DNA from: Biscogniauxia marginata
Lineage: Eukaryota > Ascomycota > Sordariomycetes > Xylariales > Xylariaceae
NCBI GenBank assembly: GCA_022695795.1
Contig: MU404078.1
Location: 62,001 to 126,000 of the forward strand
Direction of reading: 5' to 3'
DNA: 64,000 nt
Both the position numbers and the translations under genes were made by a program. The notes beneath the pieces were generated by a model. The model worked only from the letters and a program-made list of their open reading frames with translations. It had not been told where the DNA came from and ran no database searches. Shown piece by piece: positions 1-9,930 of this stretch. The stretch's first letter is position 1. The number at the start of each line of letters is the position of its first letter.

Positions 1-717
1 ATTCAGACCTTTGATCCCACTGGGCAACACGTCGGTAACCTAGTTGCTTTTTATTATGTGGACAAGAAGCGTGGCCTTCGGCGCGTGAACTCTAACTACC
101 ATTGGTTTTTTGAATCATTTGATGGGCCACCATCAGAAAGACCTCCAGGAAGGAGCTTCACTATGAGAGATTGGAAGGAAGCGATGGGAATATGGTCACA
201 TCGGCCTGGAAGCTTACAAGTATGGGAACAGTGTCCACACAATCCGTCCGAAACACTACAACGGCTCGATATCCCTCCAGATATAGAGAAAATAGCAAGA
301 AACTTACCTGGTCACTTAGTATTCAACACCACAAAGGCAACGTTAGGACTCAGGGAGCCTCCAGGCGGTGGGACACACAGAGTCCCTACCAAAAACAAAG
401 TCGCCGACCAAGAATTTCTTCTAATCTGCGACAAGCAGTCCAACACGATCGGGATAACGATGTGGATGGATAGAAACTGGCGAGAACAGAATATCACTTT
501 GGAGAGCACACACGATTTCATCGTCATCGGCGGAGGGGTCCAGACATACGCAAAGTATGACGTCTGGCCTTATGGCTCTACGGATAGTCCATGGGGCCTT
601 TATGTGATGTTGGTTAAGAGATGTAATCATGTATATCATCGGCTAGCCATTGGGGCTGTTCGAGCTAACGCATGGTCTTCTGTTGATCCGCAGTGGGAGA
701 CGGTTATATTAGGTTGA
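1..717 (+). CDS. C-terminal part of a HET-type (heterokaryon incompatibility) protein, 5' truncated by window edge
   Basis: The reading frame is open from base 1 to a TGA at 715-717, so the gene enters from outside the window and no start codon can be chosen. About 238 residues are visible. They lack the HET domain itself. The end of the protein, with a stretch around YVMLVKR and RLAIGAV followed by a terminal WETVILG, resembles the tail common in fungal HET proteins, which often end in a W-x-x-I-[IV]-L-G pattern. HET proteins trigger cell death after fusion of unlike hyphae. A broken HET gene on the same strand starts 2.2 kb downstream, which supports a local HET pair. The assignment rests on tail resemblance and context only; another fungal protein is possible. 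Confidence 0.5.
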   Translation: MQTFDPTGQHVGNLVAFYYVDKKRGLRRVNSNYHWFFESFDGPPSERPPGRSFTMRDWKEAMGIWSHRPGSLQVWEQCPHNPSETLQRLDIPPDIEKIARNLPGHLVFNTTKATLGLREPPGGGTHRVPTKNKVADQEFLLICDKQSNTIGITMWMDRNWREQNITLESTHDFIVIGGGVQTYAKYDVWPYGSTDSPWGLYVMLVKRCNHVYHRLAIGAVRANAWSSVDPQWETVILG

Positions 718-1280
718 CGCACGCATACGTACGCACGCTCATGTGTTGTCTTCTATGCTGCTATCATGTCTTGATGTTCCGCAATGCATATTTATGGACT
801 TGGGTAAAATATGCTACTTCGCTTCTTTGGCTTCTCCAGATACAGGGCCGTGAAACTAATGTTCTGACTCTCGAACTAGATCTCCCATTTTGATCTTGCT
901 TGAGCAAATACAGACGTTCGTTCTGGTATCTTGGTGATACTAGAGTTGATCAAACTTATGTATACCTACCTACTAGGCGAGCTATGTGGGTTCGCTGTCC
1001 GGAACAAGGTCACGTACCAATACCCTGTTGGGTAGATCGCCAACCCATGTGGGAATAACCTCATCCCGAGAAGTTTTGAAATAAATTTATAGGTGCGTTT
1101 AGGGAGATTTTTCGTCACTGCTCTCATAATTATTCAGAACCTCAGAGGTGTAACGCAAAAGGGTTAAGGAATAGAACAACTTAACACTGAACTGATGCTC
1201 TCCGCTGTTGTTCAACATTACGGCAAGATATGATATGATATGATGATATTTAAAGGTTGCTGGATTTCGCCTTGACATCC
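718..1280. other. Intergenic, convergent 3' ends
   Basis: This stretch separates the end of the HET-like gene from the stop of the minus-strand Cys-rich gene. It is moderately AT-rich. Short open frames in it have no recognisable content. No RNA gene or repeat was seen. Confidence 0.5.
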
Positions 1281-2172
1281 CTAGCTCCCATCCGCAGGTA
1301 ACTCCCATTTGTGTAGCCTAGGATCCGCCTGTAGTTCCCCTCGCGTCGCGTCCTCGTGGAGTTCTTGAGGCCATTGCGTCTCCTGTGTCTCAACAGCCTG
1401 TGTATAGAATCCCTTACTACCGCTGGTTGATTTTTGGGCGGTGTCCTGCTGTCGTAGGTTGTTCTGTCTTCGCATCTGCCACCCGAGGAACCCTATCGCC
1501 CCCACCAACACCAACCCCAGAGGAATGCCAACGCCGAGGCCTATCGCAAGTGATTTGTCCGAGTTCTCTGATGGGTTGGGATTTTGACTTCCAATGGCAG
1601 CTACTGCGCCTGTTCCAGTCGCAGTCGAATCTGAGAGTGACGACGTAGATCCAGTAGTCGTCGCCTGTGATGAGGCGCTCCCGGGTTTAAACACATTCGT
1701 GAATATTGGCAGCGTAATACTGACGGACGAAGTTGTCTCACAACACGTTGCGTTCTCGCCACAACAGTATCTGCCCGACACGCGATCTCTAGTGCTACAG
1801 AGAGTCAAGACTTGGTACCAGTTAGTGGTCGCTAATGTAGTCGTCAGCCAGAGCACGTTCCCTAAGAGCCCATTAGGACGAGAACTAAGGAGCGAACATA
1901 CTACCCATGTCGGGACAATACTGCACACATGGCGAGCTCCAGTCGCTGTTAGTACAGCCCTGCACCGTGAATTGGTTATCGCCGCCAGCATCCAGACATA
2001 AGCCATTATCGAGACAGTAATCGTTCGCTGTGCAGCACACGCTGACGTCTGCGGAGGTGTCGCAAGGGACGAAATTGTCCTTGACGTTACCGCTCGTATC
2101 GTAGCATACCGAGGCCGCGCTCACGATCCGGGCTAACATAGACACGACCAGAACCCTCCTAGGCAGCGCCAT
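1281..2172 (-). CDS. Cys-rich, single-pass membrane-anchored fungal surface protein
   Basis: Model: complement(join(1281..1810,1902..2172)), 266 aa. The 91-nt intron has a GTATGT donor and a CTAAC branch point just before its acceptor. The protein starts with a likely signal peptide (about residues 1-20). An ectodomain of roughly 100 residues follows with many cysteines in patterns such as CCTANDYC, a GCTNSDW stretch and YCCGENATCC. Then come a Ser/Thr-rich stalk, one transmembrane helix (SLAIGLGVGIPLGLVLVGAI) with basic residues behind it, and a cytosolic tail. This architecture is widespread in Sordariomycetes, where the function is unknown; a cell-wall sensor or adhesin role is inference. 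A related gene lies at 62.1-63.3 kb. Joining the two frames at a consensus splice site keeps the Cys-rich domain continuous, which supports the model. Confidence 0.75.
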
Positions 2173-2872
2173 TGTATGCGTCGCGGGGTGATTGGGGGGA
2201 AAGAATCATAATTGAGTGAGGTTGGGAGGAAATACATCATTCTCCTAGTAGATGGTGATCCTATCCTTTTTTTTTCTACGCACGCGCTCTGTCCCCGGCA
2301 TATTATCGAAGTGTCAGAGTGGCACAGCACGCATGCAATTAGAGGCAGCTCAGCTTGCTCTGCTTCAACGAAATTTTTCAACCAGTAAATAATCTTGTAT
2401 TCAAGGATTTCCGCGGCTTGATATAAGTCGCATGTGTACATAGTGTGTCCAGTATTTAGAGGAGTCGATCGCGAGTAAGTTCCTATTTTAAAGACACAAT
2501 AAGCCACATGATTTGGTGATGATCCGGCATTTGCCATGCTAATCGTGCATGACGGCACGCTTTCATGGGATCCACGAAGGCCGTGATAAAGGCCTAAAAT
2601 CTGACATGGTCTCGATTGCAACCCTCTTCTGGACGAACAAGTAAGACATAGGACGATCAGCTCAATGGCAGCTACTGGCTGAACTCCATTTTGATGAGGC
2701 ACAGTTTGAATACCAATGGCAGGTTCGCAATCAATATCAGCCCAAAATGATAAGTCATCTACATGCATAATCCCCCATTTCGAGTTTATCCATTTACGTA
2801 CATGGGTCTCACTCGCTCAGTGCCTCAAAGCCCGTTTGATCACGCAGTCCATTGATATAGGACGGACGAGCA
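2173..2872. other. Intergenic between divergent genes
   Basis: This is the upstream region of the Cys-rich gene (minus) and of the HET relic (plus). A 211-codon minus-strand open frame (2133-2768) spans it and overlaps the 5' end of the Cys-rich gene. It has no recognisable domain and I do not call it a gene. Confidence 0.4.
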
Positions 2873-3936
2873 ATGCGTCTTCTCAACAGCATCTCCAGGA
2901 GTTCTTCGAGGCGCATGCCCCGTAATATGACATTCTTTCACACACCTAGCGAGCAAAGGAAGCGAGTTTACCTGATCTCGACGAGCTTAATTGCGAGTCG
3001 TTGAAAGGATACTCCAAGATTGAGGGATCTTGTAAACAAGCGCTCCGAGATGGCTATTCATATGTCTGAGTCGACACTTGTTACATTGATAAGACTAGCA
3101 ATTACGAACTATTAGAGGCTATTAACTCCATGTATCGATGGTATCAAAATGCTGGCATTTGCTATGCCCACGCCTTGCCGACGATTTCATCGGTTAAGAT
3201 GCTCGCGGGGTTTGGTCGGAATTTAGAAAAAGCCGGTGGTTCACGAGAGGGTGGACTTTACAAGAATTCTTTGGCCCCAGAGTCGTCATACTTTATGACA
3301 TAACATGGAGAGAGATCACGCCCCTCGACACCCTAATGTGTAGGAAAGTAAGACCTGACCTTGATGCCCCGTGGACCGGGGATCTTATATCCGGCATAAC
3401 TGTATACTGGCTGACGTGATAAGGTACACGGAATATAACAGAGATATTAGTATCGCCGAGCGATTGTCGTGGGCATCTGACCGCTCTACCACTAGTTTGA
3501 GGCTGCGGCATATTCTCTTCTAGGAATACTAGATGCCAACATGCCGCTACTTCATGGAGAAGGCCACCCGGCTTTTCTTCGGTTACAAGAAGAGATCATG
3601 AAGCGTTCGCATGACCAGAGTCTTGCCGATTGGGGCTACAATCCTCTTTCAACGAACTTCTGGGGAAATCCCAGCGGTGACCCAGTATGGGCTCAGTCCC
3701 CAGCAGAATTTGCGGGGTCCAAGGTTTTACAATCCCATGAAGACAAGAAAATTTGTCACAATTTCTTCTCGCAATGGCTTCAAACCGATGGAACCTACTG
3801 GTATTATTCCCAGTCTGATATACTTCGACACGCTCGAGTTGTGTCACGGACAGGTGGCCCATGCTTTGAGCTTGTATATAGTACTATGATAGTGGGCCTG
3901 GGGAGTAGCTTTCCTCTCCAGCGCAACAACAAGTAA
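2873..3936 (+). pseudogene. Degraded HET-domain gene with RIP-type stops and frameshifts
   Basis: Read across three frames, this stretch gives an almost complete HET domain in the usual order: an MRLL start; EFFEAHAP and ILSHT; GYSKIEG with VDTCYIDK; INSMYRWYQNAG; KSRWFTRGWTLQE; ERLSWASDRSTT; AAYSLLGILDANMPLLHGEG; and SPAEFAGS. The first part is cut by TAA 2923-2925, TAG 2947-2949 and TGA 3067-3069. The TAG and TGA sit where the family has tryptophan (SHTW and VWVDT), as G-to-A change of TGG would produce. Frameshifts occur near 2897, 3170 and 3494, and another TAA is at 3195-3197. No full-length product is possible. Only the last 131-codon segment (3541-3936) is still open. The family acts in vegetative incompatibility; this copy is dead. 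Possible tail remnants continue to about 4165. Confidence 0.85.
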
Positions 3937-5045
3937 TATACCTACCCTTACAAGTTGCAGAAGAGCTACTAGTTCCTTTTGAGATCATTCTTCCCGCCTG
4001 GATATGCGTAGCCAACTGAGGACTCGATTACTTTACTCCCTTATCGCGATGACATCAATAAATTTCCGCTACTGTTTGGCAGCGAATTCAATCTATCCAA
4101 TAGGCTAGCAGTCTACGTGGAATACACCCCAAAACCGATAAGTCCAGGGAATTAAAATACTGTAGCAGGAAAAGCACGTATTAAGAGTGCACTTGTATTT
4201 AGAACTGAAGAGTCTACGTTGGAATGTCTCCTAAAAAAGGGAGGGGATAGACACTTGCTCGTTAGTCTATCTATTTGGGTGCAGATGTCACATTCAGGGA
4301 CACCCGTTATCGTTGTCTAGGGGAACAGTTTTAATATCTTGAGTGGGGCACTAGCTAAAGATATTCAACGGTAAAATTACTTGAAAAAAGCTTCCAGTAC
4401 AATGTTTAAATAGGCCGTCTCAAGTTACAATGTACAAGTTTACGATATAATGGTTGAAGTGAAGACATTAAGTTGCCAGAGACGCAGGTAACCAAGGGCG
4501 AATTCGAGACAATGGGAGATGTATGATTATGGTGTTGGTGATAATAAACCAAACCTAGTAAACACCCCATGTACCTACTTAGATGCTCGCTGTGCCAAGA
4601 AGTAACACATATCATGAGACAAAGTCGGGAGCCAGACGATGACGAAAGCTGTTGGAATATAGGGGTACCTAAGACTTCTGATAAGTCCGTATGCATTTAT
4701 ACAGTATTATGCAACTACTTAATTAAGTATGGATTATGTAAGTAAAGGGGCTTTCCCCGAGGTTTCGCCGGCGCATTCCTCCATTTCTTGGCATGGAATT
4801 TAATATCGGATTCCAATCCAATCTCCCAGCCAATTCTCACTGTCACCAACAACTCTCTATAGGAACACTCTATCTTCCCCATAAAACATTGAGTCAATCG
4901 ACAATGGAAGTTTTAGTCTCGGCAGCCTCTCGATTCGTGCTGATGACGTCATTGATCAGCACCGTTGTTAACTCGGTCAGACCTCACCCTCGTTGAGTAT
5001 AGGTAACCTAAATCGCTACTTAGCTCGCGATGCTCACCAGGAGCA
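3937..5045. other. AT-rich intergenic region with possible HET tail remnants
   Basis: About 1.1 kb lies between the HET relic and the next gene. Short frames on the plus strand up to about 4165 could be the decayed C-terminus of the HET gene. A 60-codon minus-strand frame at 4715-4897 has no recognisable domain. No RNA gene was recognised. Confidence 0.4.
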
Positions 5046-6284
5046 ATGGCGCCGCCGCCAGCTGTAGGTCTTATGCAAACTTCTTTATGTATCATTTTAT
5101 GTTTTATTAATTATTTCCACTAGACTCCAACGCCTCATCGCTTCCTTGTACCGCGGAGGTCGCAACAGGTGCAGGCCAAAAACGACGAGACGCCTAAGGC
5201 CTTCCAATTCCAGGCCAGCGGGCTACAGCAGTCACAATTCCAGGCCACACCAAAGTTTTCTCTGCACTCTACCCCAAGGCCTCTTGGGCCGGGCGTGTCG
5301 TCTACACCTGCGGCGCCGGCGACCATCTCTCGTCAGCGCAATAATGATCCTATCAATGACATAATCGACAGCTCGCCGCCGCCGTTGGCTAGGGCTTCTA
5401 TCAATAATGATGGACACTATCACCGGCAGCAGTCGTATGAACCCATTGAAGTCAATGATATAGATCTGGTTCTAGAATCCTCACCCATCCAGGTAGCCGA
5501 CCGTGAAGGCGACAGTGATGACGGTCTAGAGATCCGGTTGCCGAAGCGTAGGCGCCTTTCCGTCTCCTCCTTTGGCCCACCGACTGAGGAAGAGGAGGAG
5601 TTGCAGGATGGAAATGTACAGGGATTCGATATGGAGATAGACTCTTCGCTGCCTAACGCCACCCCGAGCCCGGATGATGCATATGCTAGCGCCACTGATT
5701 CCAATGCCGACGATATTGAAGATGCAGACGCCGAATCTTCATTCCATTCGACAGAGGAGATCTCAGGAGCTCAGCAGCCGACTTTCCATAGGGCGCCTCG
5801 CTTCAAATCTACCGTCGAGCCCCCAGAGGGTTGGCCATCATTGTCCTCGCATCGCGCCGAACCCCTCCCCGACGCATTCTCGCCTCACCATCGCAAAGGA
5901 TCCAAGTATATCCCCGGCGGCCTCGCAACTTCACTTCGCGACTGGCTAATCGATGTGGAAGCTGGCTCAGGATCCGGAGCTGGAACTGCGGGACGTAGTG
6001 ATGAGGAGTGGATCGCGAGGATACGGGTTGACGAGGTACGCGGTGGTAGCAACGATGGCATAACGCTCGTCACTGGGTTGCAGTTGGCCCATGATGGGCA
6101 ACCAGACACCAGCACGAGTAGTCTAAGAATCATGCTTGCCGGTCCTGGGCGGCTCGTAGGATTGGCGAGAAGGAACGAAGTCCGCCCCGGTGATGTGGTG
6201 GGGGTTGCGCGACCGACTTGGGAAGTGGTCCTTCAGAACCTGGGGCGCTGGGCGGTGGCGTGCGATTGGACCGTGTTTAGGTGA
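5046..6284 (+). CDS. Conserved fungal protein of unknown function, possible C-terminal OB-like fold
   Basis: Model: join(5046..5063,5124..6284), 392 aa. A tiny 18-nt first exon encodes MAPPPA. A 60-nt intron (GTAGGT donor, TAG acceptor) joins it in phase to TPTPHRFLVPRRSQ. Without this exon the open frame has no ATG near its start. The first 220 residues are disordered, rich in Ser/Pro and acidic runs, with a basic patch (LPKRRRLSVSS) that looks like a nuclear localisation signal. The last 130 residues are folded and conserved-looking: a block around SLRDWLIDVEAG, then WIARIRVDEVRGG, LRIMLAGPGRLVGLARR and RPGDVVGVARPTWEV. Alternating beta strands with Gly turns suggest an OB-like fold, so nucleic-acid binding is a guess only. 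I do not recognise an orthologue by name. Confidence 0.7.
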
Positions 6285-7099
6285 GGATTTTATGCATGAA
6301 GTGCTGGTAGACTCGATTGAGTCTTCAGTTTTCAGGATTACTGGAGATGATGGATAAGACATTGCAATCGATGATGTCGATATTTTGTGTTGTTCTGGGT
6401 TCGAGATAATTCATTATCAGATAACAGAATCGCTCACAACTGGGATTGATATAATTATATCTCATCGTGTAAAGACATATCGAATAGCCATCGTATCATG
6501 TCAATTAAGGCACAATGGTGTCTGACGATGTTACAGTTATGAGCATTAAAACTACACTATAGCAAATAGTTATGTATTAAAATACGTCTCGTGTCATTTA
6601 TCTAGTCTTGTTAAATTGAACCTCTGTTGTTGTTGTTATTATATTGTTTAACGTCTGAGCGAGGGGGGCGTAAGCCCTCCCAGGCAACCTCCCAGGGGGT
6701 ATGGGACGTAGCAAGCTCTATCTAACTAGGTATATATATATTAATACATGTATCTAGTGTCTACAATGCCATTCCTTGTTTCTTGAACTAAACATTCCCT
6801 AATTAATGGTCGCTACATCTCGATCCTGCTAATTTGTCTCGTTTAAGACGTTATTCTAATGCTGGTGTCCAGGGGGTTTTTATAACTTGGGGGAGTCCTC
6901 CCCCTTGCTTATAGGTGTTAAGCTATAAGTTCATGCCTTTCGCGGGCTATTATGGTGATTATTATTTTTATGCTATGTAAAGAAAAAGAAAAAAAAATTG
7001 CCTCTCCAACTCCGCATACCAAATAAAAAAAGGTAAATAAAAGGAAAGGAAAGGATTAGGGCTACGGGAAGGTCGATAAGGAGGCGACTAGGGGAGTTT
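6285..7099. other. AT-rich intergenic region with small GC-rich inverted repeat
   Basis: AT-rich sequence with TATATATA runs follows the upstream gene. It contains G-run/C-run patches, including an inverted repeat at 6889-6904. No intact gene is visible. The patches next to the coding relic at 7100-7309 suggest decayed mobile DNA, but no terminal repeats were identified. Confidence 0.4.
6889..6904. repeat. Short perfect inverted repeat (GGGGGA / TCCCCC, 4-nt loop)
   Basis: A six-base G/A arm at 6889-6894 pairs with its complement at 6899-6904 across the loop GTCC. It lies between a conserved gene and an orphan coding relic. It may be part of a decayed transposon or a terminator-like hairpin; no function can be shown. 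Confidence 0.4.
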
Positions 7100-7309
7100 T
7101 CACTCCTCTAGCCCGTGCAAGCTCACTATCTCCAACTCACTATCCTCGTCGTCTTCTAGCGCTTCCAGCGCTCTTTGTTTGTCTATGTCCCTCTGTTGGC
7201 AGCACCACCCTCCTTCCTCTCTCTTCTTGAAGGGTGGGCATATTTGGTCGTGGTACTTAGTGGCTTCATAGAACTTCTGGAACTCTAGGGAAAAAATTGA
7301 ACCTCTGAG
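7100..7309 (-). pseudogene. Orphan coding relic, possibly from a transposable element
   Basis: The minus strand has an open frame of about 69 codons with no start ATG, ending in TGA at 7100-7102. Its translation is strongly protein-like: LEFQKFYEATKYHDQICPPF, then KKREEGGWCCQQRDIDKQ, then an acidic tail (EALEDDEDSELEI). A possible intron acceptor (TTTTTTCCCTAG) sits exactly in front of the protein-like part, so it could be a last exon. I found no upstream exon in the AT-rich sequence to 7680. A CC-containing basic/acidic tail next to G/C-run hairpins suggests a piece of a mobile element. The family is not identified. Confidence 0.4.
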
Positions 7310-7846
7310 TTAGTAGATTAGCCGAATTTTTTGCAACTATTACAAAGTCAAACTAAAGCAATGTTAGGCGATGTGCATATCTCAGAAGTAATAATAACGC
7401 CTTTCACGAAATTCAAAGACCAAGAGCATATAATAATGAGCCATAGTTCAATAAATTTGAGCATCAAAGAACTATCAACACAAAACAAGGACTGATCACC
7501 CCGTCGCTTTGTCTGCTTAGCATTTATCTAACCTAGTATAAACAATGTTATTTAACCAGTCTTTATCGCTCGATAATGCTTTGATAAAGTTTTCATTGTT
7601 GATTCAATTATTCAATCAAGATTGTTAAACTGGGTGAACCGTTGGGCTGGGTATATATAGGTAGAACGGTATGCCGCCCATTTGTGTTATCAGCCCGAGC
7701 TTCCCATGAATCAAACTAGTTCAGAAACTTCTTTACTGCAAGCAGAACCCGGAGAACCTGAACTGAATAACCAGAACGACCACTTCCCACCGCTACTCCT
7801 TTTTCCACTAGGTAAGCAAACCCAATCTTCCCTCCTCTCCGCGAAC
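7310..7846. other. AT-rich intergenic / 5' region
   Basis: AT-rich sequence with no convincing gene. It includes an in-frame ATG at 7706 that could extend the next gene by 47 codons. Confidence 0.4.
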
Positions 7847-8473
7847 ATGACCGCCCGAATTCCCCAGATCACCGCTCTGCACACGCAGATATCCACGCTC
7901 CTACGTCCCCTAGGCCGCTCCCCAACACGTACTGAGTACGTCTCGGCGCTCGCGCTCGCAGATCAGGCCCTCGAACTGGCGACGGAAGATGGTACCGCGG
8001 GCCTGGACGGCTCGGACGACCACATGGTCCAGACATGTCTCACGTTCCAGGCGTTCTGCCTCGACCCACTGAGACGCGCCTGCGCGCTGACCGACAAGCA
8101 CGAGCGTGAGAAATATGGGCGGGCGTCGCGCGCGGCCCGGCAGAGGCGGCAGGGTGTGCTGTTCAATGTCGATTCCGGGGAGCACCTATTCGGGGCGATC
8201 GAGGCGCTGAATCTCGAGAACTGGCTTATGCGGAGGGAGGAGAGTGGTGATGAGGAAGAGCCAGAGGGGAGGTGGAGAAGTACTGGGTCTGGGCGGGAGA
8301 AGAAGAAGGTCCGCTGGCTCGACGAGGTAAGTACTGCTAAGGTTGAGAGCGCTATCAATAGGGAGCAGGTTAGGTTGCGAGATAGCAAGGGCGACTTGAC
8401 GGATCCTAGACAGGTCCCGCTATTGAGGAAGCAGAACCCTCAGCAGTTTGATGGTTGGAAGAATGTGGTCTAG
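7847..8473 (+). CDS. Small hypothetical protein (208 aa)
   Basis: Single-exon frame. I chose the ATG at 7847 because the GC-rich, protein-like part begins there (MTARIPQITALHTQISTLL) and its context (AACATGACC) is good. An in-frame ATG at 7706 would add 47 low-complexity residues. The N-terminal half looks helical (ALALADQALELATEDG; TFQAFCLDPLRRACAL). The middle is acidic (EESGDEEEPEG) and is followed by a basic segment (REKKKVRWLDEV). The protein ends in QNPQQFDGWKNVV. No signal peptide or membrane segment is visible. I do not recognise the family. The sharp rise in GC over the frame supports a real gene. Confidence 0.55.
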   Translation: MTARIPQITALHTQISTLLRPLGRSPTRTEYVSALALADQALELATEDGTAGLDGSDDHMVQTCLTFQAFCLDPLRRACALTDKHEREKYGRASRAARQRRQGVLFNVDSGEHLFGAIEALNLENWLMRREESGDEEEPEGRWRSTGSGREKKKVRWLDEVSTAKVESAINREQVRLRDSKGDLTDPRQVPLLRKQNPQQFDGWKNVV

Positions 8474-9930
8474 ACTCTATAATAGTGGTTACGGACAAGG
8501 CGAGCCTAGTGCTTGCCGTCTTTTAAATACAATAGTAAGTCTTCTCTTCCCTCTCCGTCCCAAAAGGGTCAGCTGTACTGCAAATGTAGAGATCCAATTA
8601 TAGGAGGCCTGGTGCCATTAATAAACGGATGGTAAGCGGGAGTCAAATGGTCGGTTCGAGTAATATCACAAGGAGACGCATCAGTCAAGAAAGGAAATAC
8701 AGAGAGCGATGAATGAATCCTAAAAATATCTTCCCAACATCACCAACAGTAGTCGATTACACGATGGTAAGTCTAGTTGTCTCATGGTTACTAGCAGTCT
8801 ACTTCTAATTATCATGTGCCCATAAAAAGCATTAAACCTACTATATGACCCGAGTTAGACATAAGCTTACTTTCTATATACTATGATTAATTTGCATCAC
8901 ATCACTTAATATACCATCGTGCATTATTAATAAACGCGTGATCCGAGCTTCAATTTCATAAAATGATGTATCTACCTCGGAAAGGGGAATTATAAGCGGG
9001 ATCCAGGATGACCTTATTACACGGAATCATTTGTACAACAGTGGCTTGGTCTCTCGGTTCAAATATGATTAACTAATAAGAGAAGTCAATACTGATTGAA
9101 GTTCTGAGGAGCTACTGGTTCATTCAGGGTACTTATAGCAAGGCATCTTCTACCCGTTTAAGTTAAGCTATACCTCTAAATGCCTGGTGTAGCATGAGCG
9201 AACAACAGTTACAAATCTCAATCTATACACACCGCATAGAAAAACAGATTCGTAGTTGTCAGTAATTAGTTGTCCCCTTTTCTAGTTAGGTTTCAGTTAC
9301 GAATATGCTGTCGGTAGGGGATATGACGGCCTAGCTGCATGGGATACAGGTCTCTTTTCAATTCTGGGTAATGTGGCTTTCTGATGAAACAAAGAATTCA
9401 ACCTAGGTCTCGTTAAATTTCTCCTTATTTTCTTTCTCCCGTTTAAAGTTTCCCGCCCGGAGAATAAGAGCTCGGTTTTGATTTGACGTGGTGGAATATA
9501 TTGAAACCTTACTAAGCTAAGGCGTTTACAATTTCATCATCATGCACGGTTACTCTCCTGCAAGGCAGTAATATATTTTCTATTCAGCTAAGCCACCAGT
9601 CATATAAATACGGGTCCTAGCCTCTGTGACCACCAGTCCACCGCTGATTGGTCTGCGTCTCTCGATGCATTCGCGTTCTTCAATGGTGTAACAAGCCCGG
9701 CAACGGCAAACCTTGCCGAGTATGTGCTAATGGGGTAGCTGTCATATACATATGTGATAGCTCCTCCCATCCTGGAGATATCTTTTCACCTAATAAGAAA
9801 ACTTATAGCCTTGTATTCAACAAATCCAGGCATCCTATCAGGTCAAATTCATATATATCCAACGCTCCGGAGAGACAGGTCTGACCTAACAATCCCATTC
9901 TACCCCAGGATAATCTGAGCGGGATAGAAA
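8474..9930. other. AT-rich intergenic region, 1.5 kb
   Basis: AT-rich sequence with no intact gene. A 78-codon frame at 9648-9884 has no recognisable content. No RNA gene was recognised. Confidence 0.45.

Noticed and set aside
2133..2768. 211-codon minus-strand open frame upstream of the Cys-rich gene
   Set aside because: It overlaps the signal-peptide end of a well-supported gene in another frame, has no recognisable domain and lies mostly in spacer DNA.
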